Assembly (NCBI GenBank): GCA_910586765.1 | Contig: CAJUJJ010000010.1 | Location: 1 to 64,000, forward strand | From: an uncultured Clostridia bacterium | GTDB lineage: Bacteria; Bacillota; Clostridia; Lachnospirales; Anaerotignaceae | Direction of reading: 5' to 3' | DNA length: 64,000 bases | In this document: one piece after another, positions 9,501 to 17,436 of the stretch | How positions within the stretch are numbered: position 1 is the first letter of the stretch | Layout of the letters: the number at the start of each line of letters is the position of its first letter | The notes under the pieces: generated by a model | What the model saw: only the letters and a program-made list of their open reading frames with translations | What the model was told of the DNA's origin: nothing | The model's database searches: none | Position numbers and translations under genes: made by a program

Positions 9501-9709
9501 AGACAATGAGAAAAGAAGCAAACTTTGAAGTAATGGATAAAATCAAAGTATACCACGATGGTAGTGCTAAAATCGCTGATATTATAGCAAATAATGACAT
9601 TAAAACAGACGTTCTTGCAGAAGAATTTGTTTCTGGTAAAGGCGGAAGCTATACCAAAGAATGGAATATCAATGGCGAAAAAGTAATACTTGGTGTTGAA
9701 AAAGTATGA
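6596..9709 (+). CDS. ileS: Isoleucyl-tRNA synthetase, long (type 2) form
   Basis: Charges tRNA-Ile. The start is ATG 6596 behind AAAGGAGG (6581-6588), giving 1037 residues; an upstream in-frame ATG at 6488 lacks a ribosome binding site. The class I signatures are GPPTANGKPHIGH (~46-58) and KMSKHKGN (~590). The CP1 editing domain contains LAWTTTPWTLPSNVA, and a CPRCGTALS zinc-type knuckle lies near 182. The C terminus ends in a beta-rich domain (ELIEEGFVREITSKIQTMRKE) typical of the eukaryote-like IleRS class and lacks the bacterial C-terminal zinc finger. That class is commonly less sensitive to mupirocin (family knowledge, not tested here). Confidence 0.97.
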   Translation: MYDKVSTNLNFVEREVEVQKFWKENNIFEKSNASREGCPVFTFYDGPPTANGKPHIGHIITRAVKDLIPRYKTMKGYKVLRKAGWDTHGLPVELEVEKSLNISGKPQIEEYGIEPFISKCKESVWKYEGEWREMSDRVGFWADMDNPYVTYHNDYIESEWWALKQIWDKGLLYKGHKVVPYCPRCGTALSSHEVAQGYKDVKETSCIAKFKVEGTENEYFLAWTTTPWTLPSNVALTVNAKDEYAKVKYKDEYFILASALLDDILGEGNYEVVETKTGKELEYMRYESLFEFIPSDPKGFYVTCDDYVTLTDGTGIVHSAGAFGEDDARVCQKYDIVFRQYVDNQGFMTQETGPFAGKFVKDADPLVLDYLKQSGALFAAIPFEHNYPFCWRCDTPLIYYARSTWFIKMTALRDNLVANNRTINWYPDNIKEGRFGNFLENVIDWGLSRERYWGTPLPIWECECGHRHTIGSIAELKEMSPDCPEDIELHKPFIDAVHITCPECGKLMKRVPEVIDCWFDSGSMPFAQFHYPFENKELFDTNFPADFISEAVDQTRGWFYTLLAVSTLLFDKSSFKNCIVLGHVQDKDGQKMSKHKGNVVDPWDALNKQGADAVRWYFYANSAPWLPSRYYEEAVNEMQRKYMGTLWNTYAFYVLYAEIDQFNPTKYKLEYDKLSAMDKWILSKLQTLNKFVDESLEGYKITEPARAMAEFVDDLSNWYVRRSRERFWGKDMPQDKINAYMTLHTVLVTMAKLTAPFTPFIAEEIYNNIVKNVDETAKESVHLCDWPEYHSEWVDKDLENNMDLVLKIVVEGRAARNAANIKNRQPMSVMYVKAEQELPEDYQAIIKEELNIKAVTFTQDVEGFTTYTFKPQLRTLGKKYGKLVPKIGEALKSVDGTAFMDTLKADGKATLHIDGEEVVLEQDDVLVDTAEKDGFVTSKNNDVTVVIDTNLTPELIEEGFVREITSKIQTMRKEANFEVMDKIKVYHDGSAKIADIIANNDIKTDVLAEEFVSGKGGSYTKEWNINGEKVILGVEKV

Positions 9710-9730
9710 TAATTTAAAATAAGAAATAAT

Positions 9731-9763
9731 AAAAACCTCCTATCATAAATAGGAGGTTTTTAT
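9731..9763. terminator. Bidirectional intrinsic terminator
   Basis: AAAAACCTCCTAT paired with ATAGGAGGTTTTT between the convergent ileS and the hexapeptide-repeat gene. Confidence 0.9.
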
Positions 9764-9766
9764 TAC

Positions 9767-10273
9767 TTATTCTTTTAAAAGTTCTTGTCTATATTGTTGA
9801 TATTCTTCTGTAGACTCTCTAATTTCGTCATAATCCTGTTCTGTCAATTTTCTAATGATTTTTGCTGGTACACCATACACAATATGTCCTTCTGGTACAA
9901 CCATATTTTGTGGTACTACTGCACCTGCACCTATAATACAATTTTTTTCTATTACAACACCATTCTGCACAATCGCTCCCATACCAACAATACAATCATC
10001 TGCTATCGTACAGCCATGCACAATGGCATTATGTCCTATTGTTACATTTTTTCCAATATTGACATCAATGTCAATTTCTGTATGGATACAGCTATTTTCT
10101 TGTATATTTGTATTATCTCCTATTGTCACCTTATTTCCTTCGCCTCTTATTACTACATTAGGATATACAATACAGTTTTTTCCCATTTCTACATTACCTA
10201 ATAATACCGCCTGAGAAAAAATATAACTGTCTTTTCCTACAATAGGAACAAATTGTTTATATTTTTTTATCAT
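9767..10273 (-). CDS. Gamma-carbonic anhydrase-like hexapeptide-repeat protein
   Basis: A left-handed beta-helix protein of the PaaY/YrdA/gamma-carbonic anhydrase group, 168 residues. Imperfect hexapeptide repeats run from about residue 22 to 125 (for example VLLGNVEMGKNCIVYPNVVI). Putative metal-binding histidines lie in CIHTEIDIDV and TIGHNAIVHGC, the three-His pattern of gamma-carbonic anhydrases. I chose the ATG at 10273 because AAAGGTG sits eight bases upstream; a GTG at 10294 would swallow that site. Its true reaction (CO2 hydration or acyl transfer) cannot be told from sequence. Confidence 0.88.
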   Translation of the reverse strand: MIKKYKQFVPIVGKDSYIFSQAVLLGNVEMGKNCIVYPNVVIRGEGNKVTIGDNTNIQENSCIHTEIDIDVNIGKNVTIGHNAIVHGCTIADDCIVGMGAIVQNGVVIEKNCIIGAGAVVPQNMVVPEGHIVYGVPAKIIRKLTEQDYDEIRESTEEYQQYRQELLKE

Positions 10274-10300
10274 ATATTTCACCTTTTTGTGCACTTCATT

Positions 10301-12070
10301 TTAATATTTATCAAAATTTTCTTCTACAACAATTTGGCTTTCATTATAATCTGTGTCAAAATTGCTGCTATTATCATAATAGTTGTTGTTACTGCTATAA
10401 TTTGTTATACCAATTCCTTTTTCTGCTAGTTTAAATTTAGAAACTAAATCTTTTAATGTTTGTGCTTGAGCAGAAAGTTCTTGACTAGATGCTGCATTTT
10501 CTTCTGCTGTTGCTGTAGTAGTATGCACTACACTAGAAACTTGACTAATTCCTTCTGTTACTTGTGCAATCGCTTCTGCCTGCCAAGCAAAGTCAGATGC
10601 AATTTTATCTACTACTGCCGCAATACTTTTTGAACCTTCTACTACAGAAGAAAGCAAATTTGCTGTTTCTCCTGCAATTTCTGTACCATTTTTAACTGCT
10701 TTAATAGAAGTTTCAATTAACGTTGTAGTATTTTTTGCTGCTTCTGCACTTTTGCTTGCCAAACTACGCACTTCATCAGCAACTACTGCAAAACCTTTTC
10801 CTGCTGTGCCTGCTCTTGCTGCTTCTACTGCTGCATTCAATGCTAATATATTTGTTTGGAATGCAATATCTTCTATTGTTTTAATAATTTTACTGATTTC
10901 ACTAGAACTTGCATTGATATTTTCCATAGCATCAATCATATTCTGCATTTGGTCATTACAATTTAATATTACTGTTGTAACATCAGTTACCTGACCATTT
11001 GCCATTTGTGTACTCTTTTCATTCGTTTCTACATGGTTACGAATATCTTCTGTTGTTGCAACCAATTCTTCCACAGAACTTGCTTGCTCTGTAGCTCCTT
11101 GTGAAAGTACTTGTGCACCTGTAGATACCTTTTCTGACTCATTTGCAACTAACATACCTGCTTTTTGTATGCTTTTTACTGTATTAGACAAAACATTTTG
11201 AAATTCTACTATAGCATTTTGAATTTCTCTAAATTCTCCTCTAAATTCATGTTCTGATGAAACACTCAAATCTCCTTCTGCCATCATTTGCATAGAACGT
11301 TTTATCTCTTTTACATATCTTTCCAGCTCTTTTACTGAAAAATTCAATGTATCTGCCAATGTTCCAATTTCACTATTCGATTTATAAGGTATTTCAAAAT
11401 CTAATTCTCCCTCTGACAACTTTTTACTTGCTTCTGTAATAATTAAAATAGGGTTTACAATACTTTTTATATTATATCTAAATAATACTAATACTGTTAT
11501 AAACACAAATAATATTACTATCGCTGTACATATTGTAGAAAAGTTTGCCAGTTTTTCAATTTCATCTTCACTTTGTTCTAACAATTGATTTGCAATATTA
11601 ACTATTTCATTCATCTGACCAGAAAGTCCTAAAACATACTGTTTTGTTTGGTCTGTATAAATCTCTTTTGCTCTTTCATAATCTGTATCTTTTATAGATA
11701 ATATTTCAGCTGCAGAATTATGTATCTTTTCATGCACATTTTTTAAACTTTCTATTTTTGATGTAACACTTTCTGGCCAATTTGTACGGTCTGTATCATA
11801 CAGTAACTTTCCTAAACCACAAGTTGTATGGTCTAAACTGCCAGTAAATTCATCTCCAAAATTTAAAGAAGAATCCAATCCTTCCAGCCATTGAAAATGT
11901 GCTGTCTGTGCTGTTAAAACAGCATTTGTTAATGTAATAATCGTTCTTTCTCTTTCGCTTGATTTTTTTACTTTTTCAAAACACCCAACGGTAACTGCAC
12001 CGCTTACGAGTACAGCAATTAAAATAATAAGTACACGTAATAAAATAGAACGCTTAATTGACTTATTCAA
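10301..12070 (-). CDS. Methyl-accepting chemotaxis protein with extracytoplasmic CZB-like motif
   Basis: A 589-residue chemoreceptor. One membrane helix lies at ~9-30, an outside domain at ~31-175, a second helix at ~176-198, then HAMP-like segments and the signalling hairpin EDIAFQTNILALNAAVEAA. The outside domain holds H58, C84 in CGLGKLL and H113/H117 in HEKIH, matching the CxLGxL and HxxxH parts of the chemoreceptor zinc-binding (CZB) signature; the first His is followed by FQW instead of xW. CZB domains are mostly cytoplasmic, so an external position is noteworthy. No chemotaxis kinase genes are nearby. The C-terminal tail is Asn/Tyr/Asp rich. Confidence 0.93.
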   Translation of the reverse strand: MNKSIKRSILLRVLIILIAVLVSGAVTVGCFEKVKKSSERERTIITLTNAVLTAQTAHFQWLEGLDSSLNFGDEFTGSLDHTTCGLGKLLYDTDRTNWPESVTSKIESLKNVHEKIHNSAAEILSIKDTDYERAKEIYTDQTKQYVLGLSGQMNEIVNIANQLLEQSEDEIEKLANFSTICTAIVILFVFITVLVLFRYNIKSIVNPILIITEASKKLSEGELDFEIPYKSNSEIGTLADTLNFSVKELERYVKEIKRSMQMMAEGDLSVSSEHEFRGEFREIQNAIVEFQNVLSNTVKSIQKAGMLVANESEKVSTGAQVLSQGATEQASSVEELVATTEDIRNHVETNEKSTQMANGQVTDVTTVILNCNDQMQNMIDAMENINASSSEISKIIKTIEDIAFQTNILALNAAVEAARAGTAGKGFAVVADEVRSLASKSAEAAKNTTTLIETSIKAVKNGTEIAGETANLLSSVVEGSKSIAAVVDKIASDFAWQAEAIAQVTEGISQVSSVVHTTTATAEENAASSQELSAQAQTLKDLVSKFKLAEKGIGITNYSSNNNYYDNSSNFDTDYNESQIVVEENFDKY

Positions 12071-12204
12071 AATATATACCTCTTTTCTTTTGATTATTTT
12101 TTATGATGAAACGTCGTTATGACATATAAAAAAAGGAAACGAAATACTACTATATTATATGAAAAAATAAATATTTTTTCCACAGCTTTTTACTATGAAA
12201 TACA

Positions 12205-12236
12205 AAAAAGCTGCTGATAATTCAACAGCTTTTTTA
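12205..12236 (-). terminator. Intrinsic terminator of the Met-rich lipoprotein gene
   Basis: AAAAAGCTG and CAGCTTTTT arms followed on the minus strand by T-rich sequence. It nearly duplicates the terminator at 14224-14253. Confidence 0.8.
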
Positions 12237-12242
12237 TTACCT

Positions 12243-13130
12243 TTATTGCATTTGTGTAGCATTTTTTGCTTCTTCTGGAATTTCAAAATCTGCTGCATTA
12301 TTAAAGTTTTTATTTGTCATAGAAATTTTCATAGCATCAACAGTAAGTGCTTGTTCTTGTTGAGCAGTTGCCATTACTTTGTCCATCAATCCTTGCATCA
12401 TAGCTGTCATATCCATTTCATATTTTACTGGATATTGTTCTGCATTTATCCATATACTCATTGTAATGTCTGGTAAATCTTCATATATTGTTGATGCGTC
12501 TAAATCTGTACCAGCTAACATAGGTTCTAAATCATCTAATGCACCTGATGCTTTTAATACTTCATTCATTTGACTTCCTGTAATGACACCATCATATTTT
12601 GTTGCATCTTCACCATTTACTTGCTCTGTACCTGCTTCTGTAAAACCTGTAGAACTGTCTAAATATGTAGATAAATTTTCTTTTGTATCATATTGTGCTA
12701 ATTGTTCTTCTGGTACATTTTGTTTATACCAATTTCCCATCATATTCATATACATTGTCATAGCACCATCTGTTTCATCAGCATAAAACTGTATTGTTTG
12801 AGTTCCACCAAGTTGCTCTCCCATATCCATTGTCATATCCATTTTTAATTTCATAGGGTCTGTAAAAGAAACCATATCCATATTGGTTTTCATATTTACA
12901 GTTTGCCCATCTGAAGTCATAGCCATATCCATAGTCATATTAGATTCTATACTTGTCGCTTCTCTCATATTATTTTCTGCTGCTTTTACAACTTCTTCTG
13001 GTGTAGGTGCTGTACTTTCTTGTGGAGTTTCTTCTCCTTCACCGCCACTATTACCACCACCACAAGCAGCTATTGAAAACATCATAACAATTACCATAGC
13101 TAAACTAATTAACTTGTTAAAAAATTTCAT
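12243..13130 (-). CDS. Met-rich lipoprotein (DUF6612/LppX-like)
   Basis: A 295-residue exported lipoprotein: hydrophobic signal, then lipobox SIAAC with the lipidated Cys at 23, then a Gly/Glu/Ser/Thr linker. The body resembles beta-rich LolA/LppX-like lipoproteins annotated as DUF6612 (family placement from memory). It contains about 34 methionines, many in alternating patterns such as MTMDMAM and MDMTMDM. The role is unknown; candidates are a lipid carrier, metal binding or an oxidation sink. It is a paralog of the next gene, sharing GTEQVN, NWY/DWY and the NAADFEIP ending. Its start is preceded by a GGGAGGA-type site. Confidence 0.8.
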   Translation of the reverse strand: MKFFNKLISLAMVIVMMFSIAACGGGNSGGEGEETPQESTAPTPEEVVKAAENNMREATSIESNMTMDMAMTSDGQTVNMKTNMDMVSFTDPMKLKMDMTMDMGEQLGGTQTIQFYADETDGAMTMYMNMMGNWYKQNVPEEQLAQYDTKENLSTYLDSSTGFTEAGTEQVNGEDATKYDGVITGSQMNEVLKASGALDDLEPMLAGTDLDASTIYEDLPDITMSIWINAEQYPVKYEMDMTAMMQGLMDKVMATAQQEQALTVDAMKISMTNKNFNNAADFEIPEEAKNATQMQ

Positions 13131-13284
13131 TCTTAACTCCTCCCTATTATTTTTTCATTCTATTTTTTGTATTCATTATAACATATCAAATGTTATTTTG
13201 TTAGTATTATTTTTAATTTTAATGTAAAATATATAAAAAAATTACTATAAAAGCAAATCATTTTTTGTTAATAAACTATATCTT

Positions 13285-14124
13285 TTACTTTTGTTTTGCT
13301 TCTTTCGCCTGTTGTGGTATTTCAAAATTTGTAGCAGCATTAATATTGTGATATGTGACTGTCATTGTCATAGTGTCAATTATCATATCATTTGTTATTT
13401 CAAATTCTGCTGCATTTTTCTGTTTCGCTATATCTATAAGTTTTTGTAACATATCTTTTAAATCCATTTCAAATTTTATAATATAACCTTTTTCATCAAT
13501 ACATACCTTAATGGGAACACTCCCTATTTGCTGATACACTTCTTCCACATTCAAATCTGTATTTTCTATAAATGCCTCTATCATTTCTACTTCTCCCATA
13601 TCTTTTATGGCATCTGCTGCAATTATAGCATCATATCTTGTTGTATTTTTATCATTTACTTGCTCTGTACCTGTTTTTTGAAAGTTTGTAGCAATATTTA
13701 AAAAACGGTTTATATCCCCTTCTGAAAGAAATCCTTGTAATTCTTCCTCTGTAAGCGTTCTTTGATACCAATCTCCTCCCACATTGCCATATATTTTAGC
13801 AACATCATCTATTTTATCAATATATAATTCTGATGTTTGACTTTGTTGACTATATCCATTTTGTATTGTAAATTCTGTTTTATTTTTTAGTGGTTGTTTA
13901 AATGATGTTATATATATAACTGTTTTTGAGCCATCACTTTCTGCACCCATACTCATTTTTTCATCAAAAACGATTTCACTTTCAAAACTGTCTATTTGTT
14001 CCATTTTTTGCATTGCTTGTTTTATTGTTTGTTCTGGTGGTACTTCTGTACTACAAGCCATTATTAAAAATATCAAACTAAAAAATACAGTTGCTCCTAC
14101 TACACCCTTTAAAAATTTTTTCAT
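13285..14124 (-). CDS. Lipoprotein, paralog of the Met-rich lipoprotein
   Basis: A 279-residue lipoprotein with signal peptide and lipobox LIMAC (Cys24). It aligns along its length with the neighbouring 12243-13130 protein (EEELQGFLSEGD / EEQLAQYDTKEN; TGTEQVNDKNTTRYDA / AGTEQVNGEDATKYDG; NAATNFEIPQQAK / NAADFEIPEEAK), showing tandem duplication and divergence. It has only about 13 methionines, so Met enrichment is specific to the other copy. The 154-base gap between the two genes holds AT-rich sequence. Function unknown. Confidence 0.8.
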   Translation of the reverse strand: MKKFLKGVVGATVFFSLIFLIMACSTEVPPEQTIKQAMQKMEQIDSFESEIVFDEKMSMGAESDGSKTVIYITSFKQPLKNKTEFTIQNGYSQQSQTSELYIDKIDDVAKIYGNVGGDWYQRTLTEEELQGFLSEGDINRFLNIATNFQKTGTEQVNDKNTTRYDAIIAADAIKDMGEVEMIEAFIENTDLNVEEVYQQIGSVPIKVCIDEKGYIIKFEMDLKDMLQKLIDIAKQKNAAEFEITNDMIIDTMTMTVTYHNINAATNFEIPQQAKEAKQK

Positions 14125-14223
14125 AAATACTTCCTCCCTCTTTTTAAATTACTATTTCAATATTATTTTATCATACATTACACTATATTTCTAGTGTTAT
14201 ATTACAAATTTTATCAAAATACA

Positions 14224-14255
14224 AAAAAGCTGTTGATTGCTCAACAGCTTTTTTA
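14224..14255 (-). terminator. Intrinsic terminator of glgP
   Basis: AAAAAGCTGTTGA and TCAACAGCTTTTT arms with a short loop, followed by a T-run on the minus strand, just after the glgP stop. Confidence 0.85.
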
Positions 14256-14261
14256 TTTTTA

Positions 14262-16715
14262 TTACAATTCAATTTTTAATGGTTTTAAATTCCATATCTC
14301 ATCAGCATATTGTTGTATTGTTCTGTCACTAGAGAACTTACCACTTTTTGCCACATTAATAATTGCTTTTTTCGCCCATTCTGACTGATTTTTATATGCC
14401 TTATCTACTTCTTGCTGTGCCCTTGCATAATCAGCATAGTCCTCTAATATAAAATATTCATCTGGTCTGTTTCCACAGCCATTTAACAAAGAATCATACA
14501 ATTCACGGAACAAATCTGGATTATTATCAAATGTACCATCAATTAATTTTGTTAATATCATACGTACATCTTGATTGATATTATATATTGCCCATGGGTC
14601 ATAGGAATTATCTTTGTATTTTGCAATTACTTCATCAGCAGACATACCAAATACAAATATATTGTCTTTTCCTACTTCTTCATAAATTTCTACGTTTGCA
14701 CCGTCCATTGTGCCTATTGTCAATGCACCATTGAGCATAAATTTCATATTACCTGTACCAGATGCTTCTTTACTTGCTGTAGAAATTTGTTCACTAACAT
14801 CTGCTGCTGGTATCAATTTTTCAGCAAGAGATACTCTATAGTTTTCCATAAATACAACTTTAATTTTGCCTTTAATAGAGTCATCATTGTTTATTACATC
14901 TGCTACACTATTAATCAATTTAATAATCAATTTTGCTCTATGATAGCCTGCTGCTGATTTTGCACCAAATATAAATGTTCTTGGTGTAATATTCAATCCT
15001 GGATTTACTTTTAACTGATTATACAGCCCAATCACGTGGAATATATTTAAAAGTTGTCTTTTATATTCGTGCAAACGTTTTACTTGTATATCAAATATAG
15101 AATCTGGATTGATTTCAATTCCTTTATGGTCTTTGATATATTTTGCAAGAGCAATTTTATTTTCTTTTTTAATTTCCATAAATTCTTTTTGGAATTTCTT
15201 ATCTTCTGCATAAGGAAGCAATTTTTCTAATTCAGATAAATTTGTTATCCAGCCATTACCTATTTTTTTTGTAATCAAATCAGCTAATTTTTTATTTGCA
15301 TGACCTAACCATCTTCTCTGTGTAATACCATTTGTTTTATTATTGAATTTTTCAGGATAAATGTCATAGAAGTTTTTCAATTCCTGTTTTTTCAATATTT
15401 CTGTATGCAATGCCGCAACACCATTTACAGAATGACTTCCTACAATAGCAAGATATGCCATTCTAATTTGACCATCTGCTATAATTGCCATATCTCTTAT
15501 TTTTTGAGGGTCATTGCCAAAACGTTCTATCAATGCAGCACAATATCTCTTGTTAATTTCTTCTACAATTTGATAAATACGTGGCAACAAACGGCTAAAT
15601 AATTCTATAGGCCATTTTTCCAATGCTTCTGACATAATCGTATGATTTGTGTAAGCACAGATTTGTCTTGTCATAGCCCATGCTGCGTCCCAAGATATGT
15701 CATTATCATCTACTAATACACGCATTAATTCTGCTACTGCTACTGCTGGGTGTGTATCATTTAATTGGAATGCAATTTTTTCTGGCAGTTCACTAAAATC
15801 TTCATGGTCTTCTTTATATTTGTTAATTGCTCTTTGCACTGTTGCAGAAATAAAGAAATATTGTTGTTTTAAACGAAGTTCTTTTCCTGAATAATGTTCA
15901 TCTGCTGGATACAATACTTCTGTCAGTGTAGTAGCAAGATTTTTTTCTGCCAATGCTTTTTGATAATCTCCTTGATTAAATGAACGCAAATCTAATTCAT
16001 TCTTTGGTTTTGCGTCCCATAAACGCAGTGTATTTACTGTATTATTACCATATCCTAATACTGGATAATCATATGGTACTGCAATAACAGACTGATAACC
16101 TTCTTGTACAAATCTATAATTGCCATCTTCTTTTTCTACAGCCCTAACATAACCGCCAAATTTTACTTCCACAGCATATTCATTTCTTCTAATAGACCAT
16201 GGGTCACCATGTTCTAACCAGTTGTCAGGTACTTCTACTTGATAACCATTTTCAATTCTTTGTTCAAATATACCATAATGGTAGCGAATACCACAGCCAT
16301 AAGCTGGAAGCTGCAATGTAGAAAGAGAGTCTAAAAAGCACGCTGCCAAACGACCTAAACCACCATTACCCAATCCTGGGTCTGGCTCCATATCTTCAAT
16401 TAAATTGTAGTCAATTCCCAGTTCTGTAAATGCTTCTCTAATTTCATCATACATCATTAAATTCATTACGGCGTTTCCTAAAAAACGTCCCATCAAAAAT
16501 TCCATAGAAAGGTAATATACTATTTTAACACCTTTCTTTTTATATTCATCGTGCGTTTTTATCCATTTATCTGTAATAATATCTTTTACAGCAAAAACTG
16601 CAGCTTGATAGATTTCTTGTGGAGTAGCGTCTTCCATCTTTTTTCTATAAAGACTCTTTACATTGCTAATAATTTCTTGTTTCATTTCTTCTTTACTTAA
16701 ATTTGTGTAACTCAT
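14262..16715 (-). CDS. glgP: Glycogen/maltodextrin phosphorylase
   Basis: Releases glucose-1-phosphate from alpha-1,4-glucans. The 817-residue length is typical. Visible are the PLP-Lys region EASGTGNMKFMLNGALTIGT near residue 650, DGANVEI, and the N-terminal GLGNGGLGRLAACFLDS with MEFLMGRFLGN. With pgi and the phosphoglucomutase at the right edge it completes a route from glycogen to fructose-6-phosphate, although the genes are not adjacent. It is monocistronic, with its own promoter and terminator. Confidence 0.97.
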   Translation of the reverse strand: MSYTNLSKEEMKQEIISNVKSLYRKKMEDATPQEIYQAAVFAVKDIITDKWIKTHDEYKKKGVKIVYYLSMEFLMGRFLGNAVMNLMMYDEIREAFTELGIDYNLIEDMEPDPGLGNGGLGRLAACFLDSLSTLQLPAYGCGIRYHYGIFEQRIENGYQVEVPDNWLEHGDPWSIRRNEYAVEVKFGGYVRAVEKEDGNYRFVQEGYQSVIAVPYDYPVLGYGNNTVNTLRLWDAKPKNELDLRSFNQGDYQKALAEKNLATTLTEVLYPADEHYSGKELRLKQQYFFISATVQRAINKYKEDHEDFSELPEKIAFQLNDTHPAVAVAELMRVLVDDNDISWDAAWAMTRQICAYTNHTIMSEALEKWPIELFSRLLPRIYQIVEEINKRYCAALIERFGNDPQKIRDMAIIADGQIRMAYLAIVGSHSVNGVAALHTEILKKQELKNFYDIYPEKFNNKTNGITQRRWLGHANKKLADLITKKIGNGWITNLSELEKLLPYAEDKKFQKEFMEIKKENKIALAKYIKDHKGIEINPDSIFDIQVKRLHEYKRQLLNIFHVIGLYNQLKVNPGLNITPRTFIFGAKSAAGYHRAKLIIKLINSVADVINNDDSIKGKIKVVFMENYRVSLAEKLIPAADVSEQISTASKEASGTGNMKFMLNGALTIGTMDGANVEIYEEVGKDNIFVFGMSADEVIAKYKDNSYDPWAIYNINQDVRMILTKLIDGTFDNNPDLFRELYDSLLNGCGNRPDEYFILEDYADYARAQQEVDKAYKNQSEWAKKAIINVAKSGKFSSDRTIQQYADEIWNLKPLKIEL

Positions 16716-16768
16716 CTCTGACCTCCCATATCATAAACACCTTCATAATGAAACATGCTGCTATTTCT

Positions 16769-16797
16769 ACTATAACAGATGTTCAGTGACATTGCAA
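16769..16797 (-). promoter_or_regulatory. glgP: glgP promoter
   Basis: On the minus strand: -35 TTGCAA (16792-16797), 17-base spacer, -10 TATAGT (complement of 16769-16774), about 50 bases before the glgP ATG. Confidence 0.6.
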
Positions 16798-16893
16798 ATA
16801 TCAAATAACAAATATTTACAATATCAACAGAAATTTTATTTCTATTTTCTATTTTTTCCCTTTTATACTGTTTATTTTGTTCATATTACAGTA

Positions 16894-17370
16894 TTATGCT
16901 ATGGGAAAAATCAGCAATATGCCAATTAAAAAACCTATTATTCCTAAAATTGCTAGTTTTATTTTTTGTTTTCCATTACATTCTTCTGGTAGTATCCCTC
17001 CACAAGCAATTAATAAAAATAGTCCACTCAACAATGAAAATAAAAACGAAAGCATACTTTGTTTCATATTAATATATTTTAAACACAATACTGCCGTAAA
17101 AAATACAATACAATGCAGTAAAGCATATCTTTTGGTATTATAATAAAAATTGTTTGTTTTTTGCTCCAATAAGGAGCCTCCCAATACCCCTAAAACAAGC
17201 AATACAGAATTTATCCAAAAATATTCTCCTTCTAATGCTACAGGCAAAAAACAAAAGCACATAAATGCTAAAAATAATCCATCAAAAAATCCTATGCAGT
17301 ACGAAAAACGTTTCCAAAAAAATACTATAAATATAAAAAATAAAATAGAAAATATTAGCCAATGCTGCAT
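16894..17370 (-). CDS. Small integral membrane protein of unknown function
   Basis: A 158-residue, very hydrophobic protein with about five or six predicted transmembrane helices and several Cys residues (CIGFFDGLFLAFMCFCFLP). I do not recognise the family. The central GGSLLEQ and C-terminal LSGLFLLIACGGILPEEC segments recall pairs of re-entrant Gly-rich helices of transport proteins. The start is ATG 17370, nine bases after GGGAGG; a TTG 21 bases upstream is less likely. It follows the three-paralog exported-protein genes by 66 bases and may end that operon. Confidence 0.7.
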   Translation of the reverse strand: MQHWLIFSILFFIFIVFFWKRFSYCIGFFDGLFLAFMCFCFLPVALEGEYFWINSVLLVLGVLGGSLLEQKTNNFYYNTKRYALLHCIVFFTAVLCLKYINMKQSMLSFLFSLLSGLFLLIACGGILPEECNGKQKIKLAILGIIGFLIGILLIFPIA

Positions 17371-17436
17371 ATACCATAACCTCCCATACAAATGGTGTTA
17401 TAGTATATTCTAAATATTTTGATTTATGTCAAAAAT

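Noticed and set aside
12205..14255. The two nearly identical GCTG terminators as ends of a mobile unit around the lipoprotein gene pair
   Set aside because: They are in the same orientation, each sits right after a gene on the minus strand, and similar terminators arise commonly; no inverted ends or target duplications accompany them.
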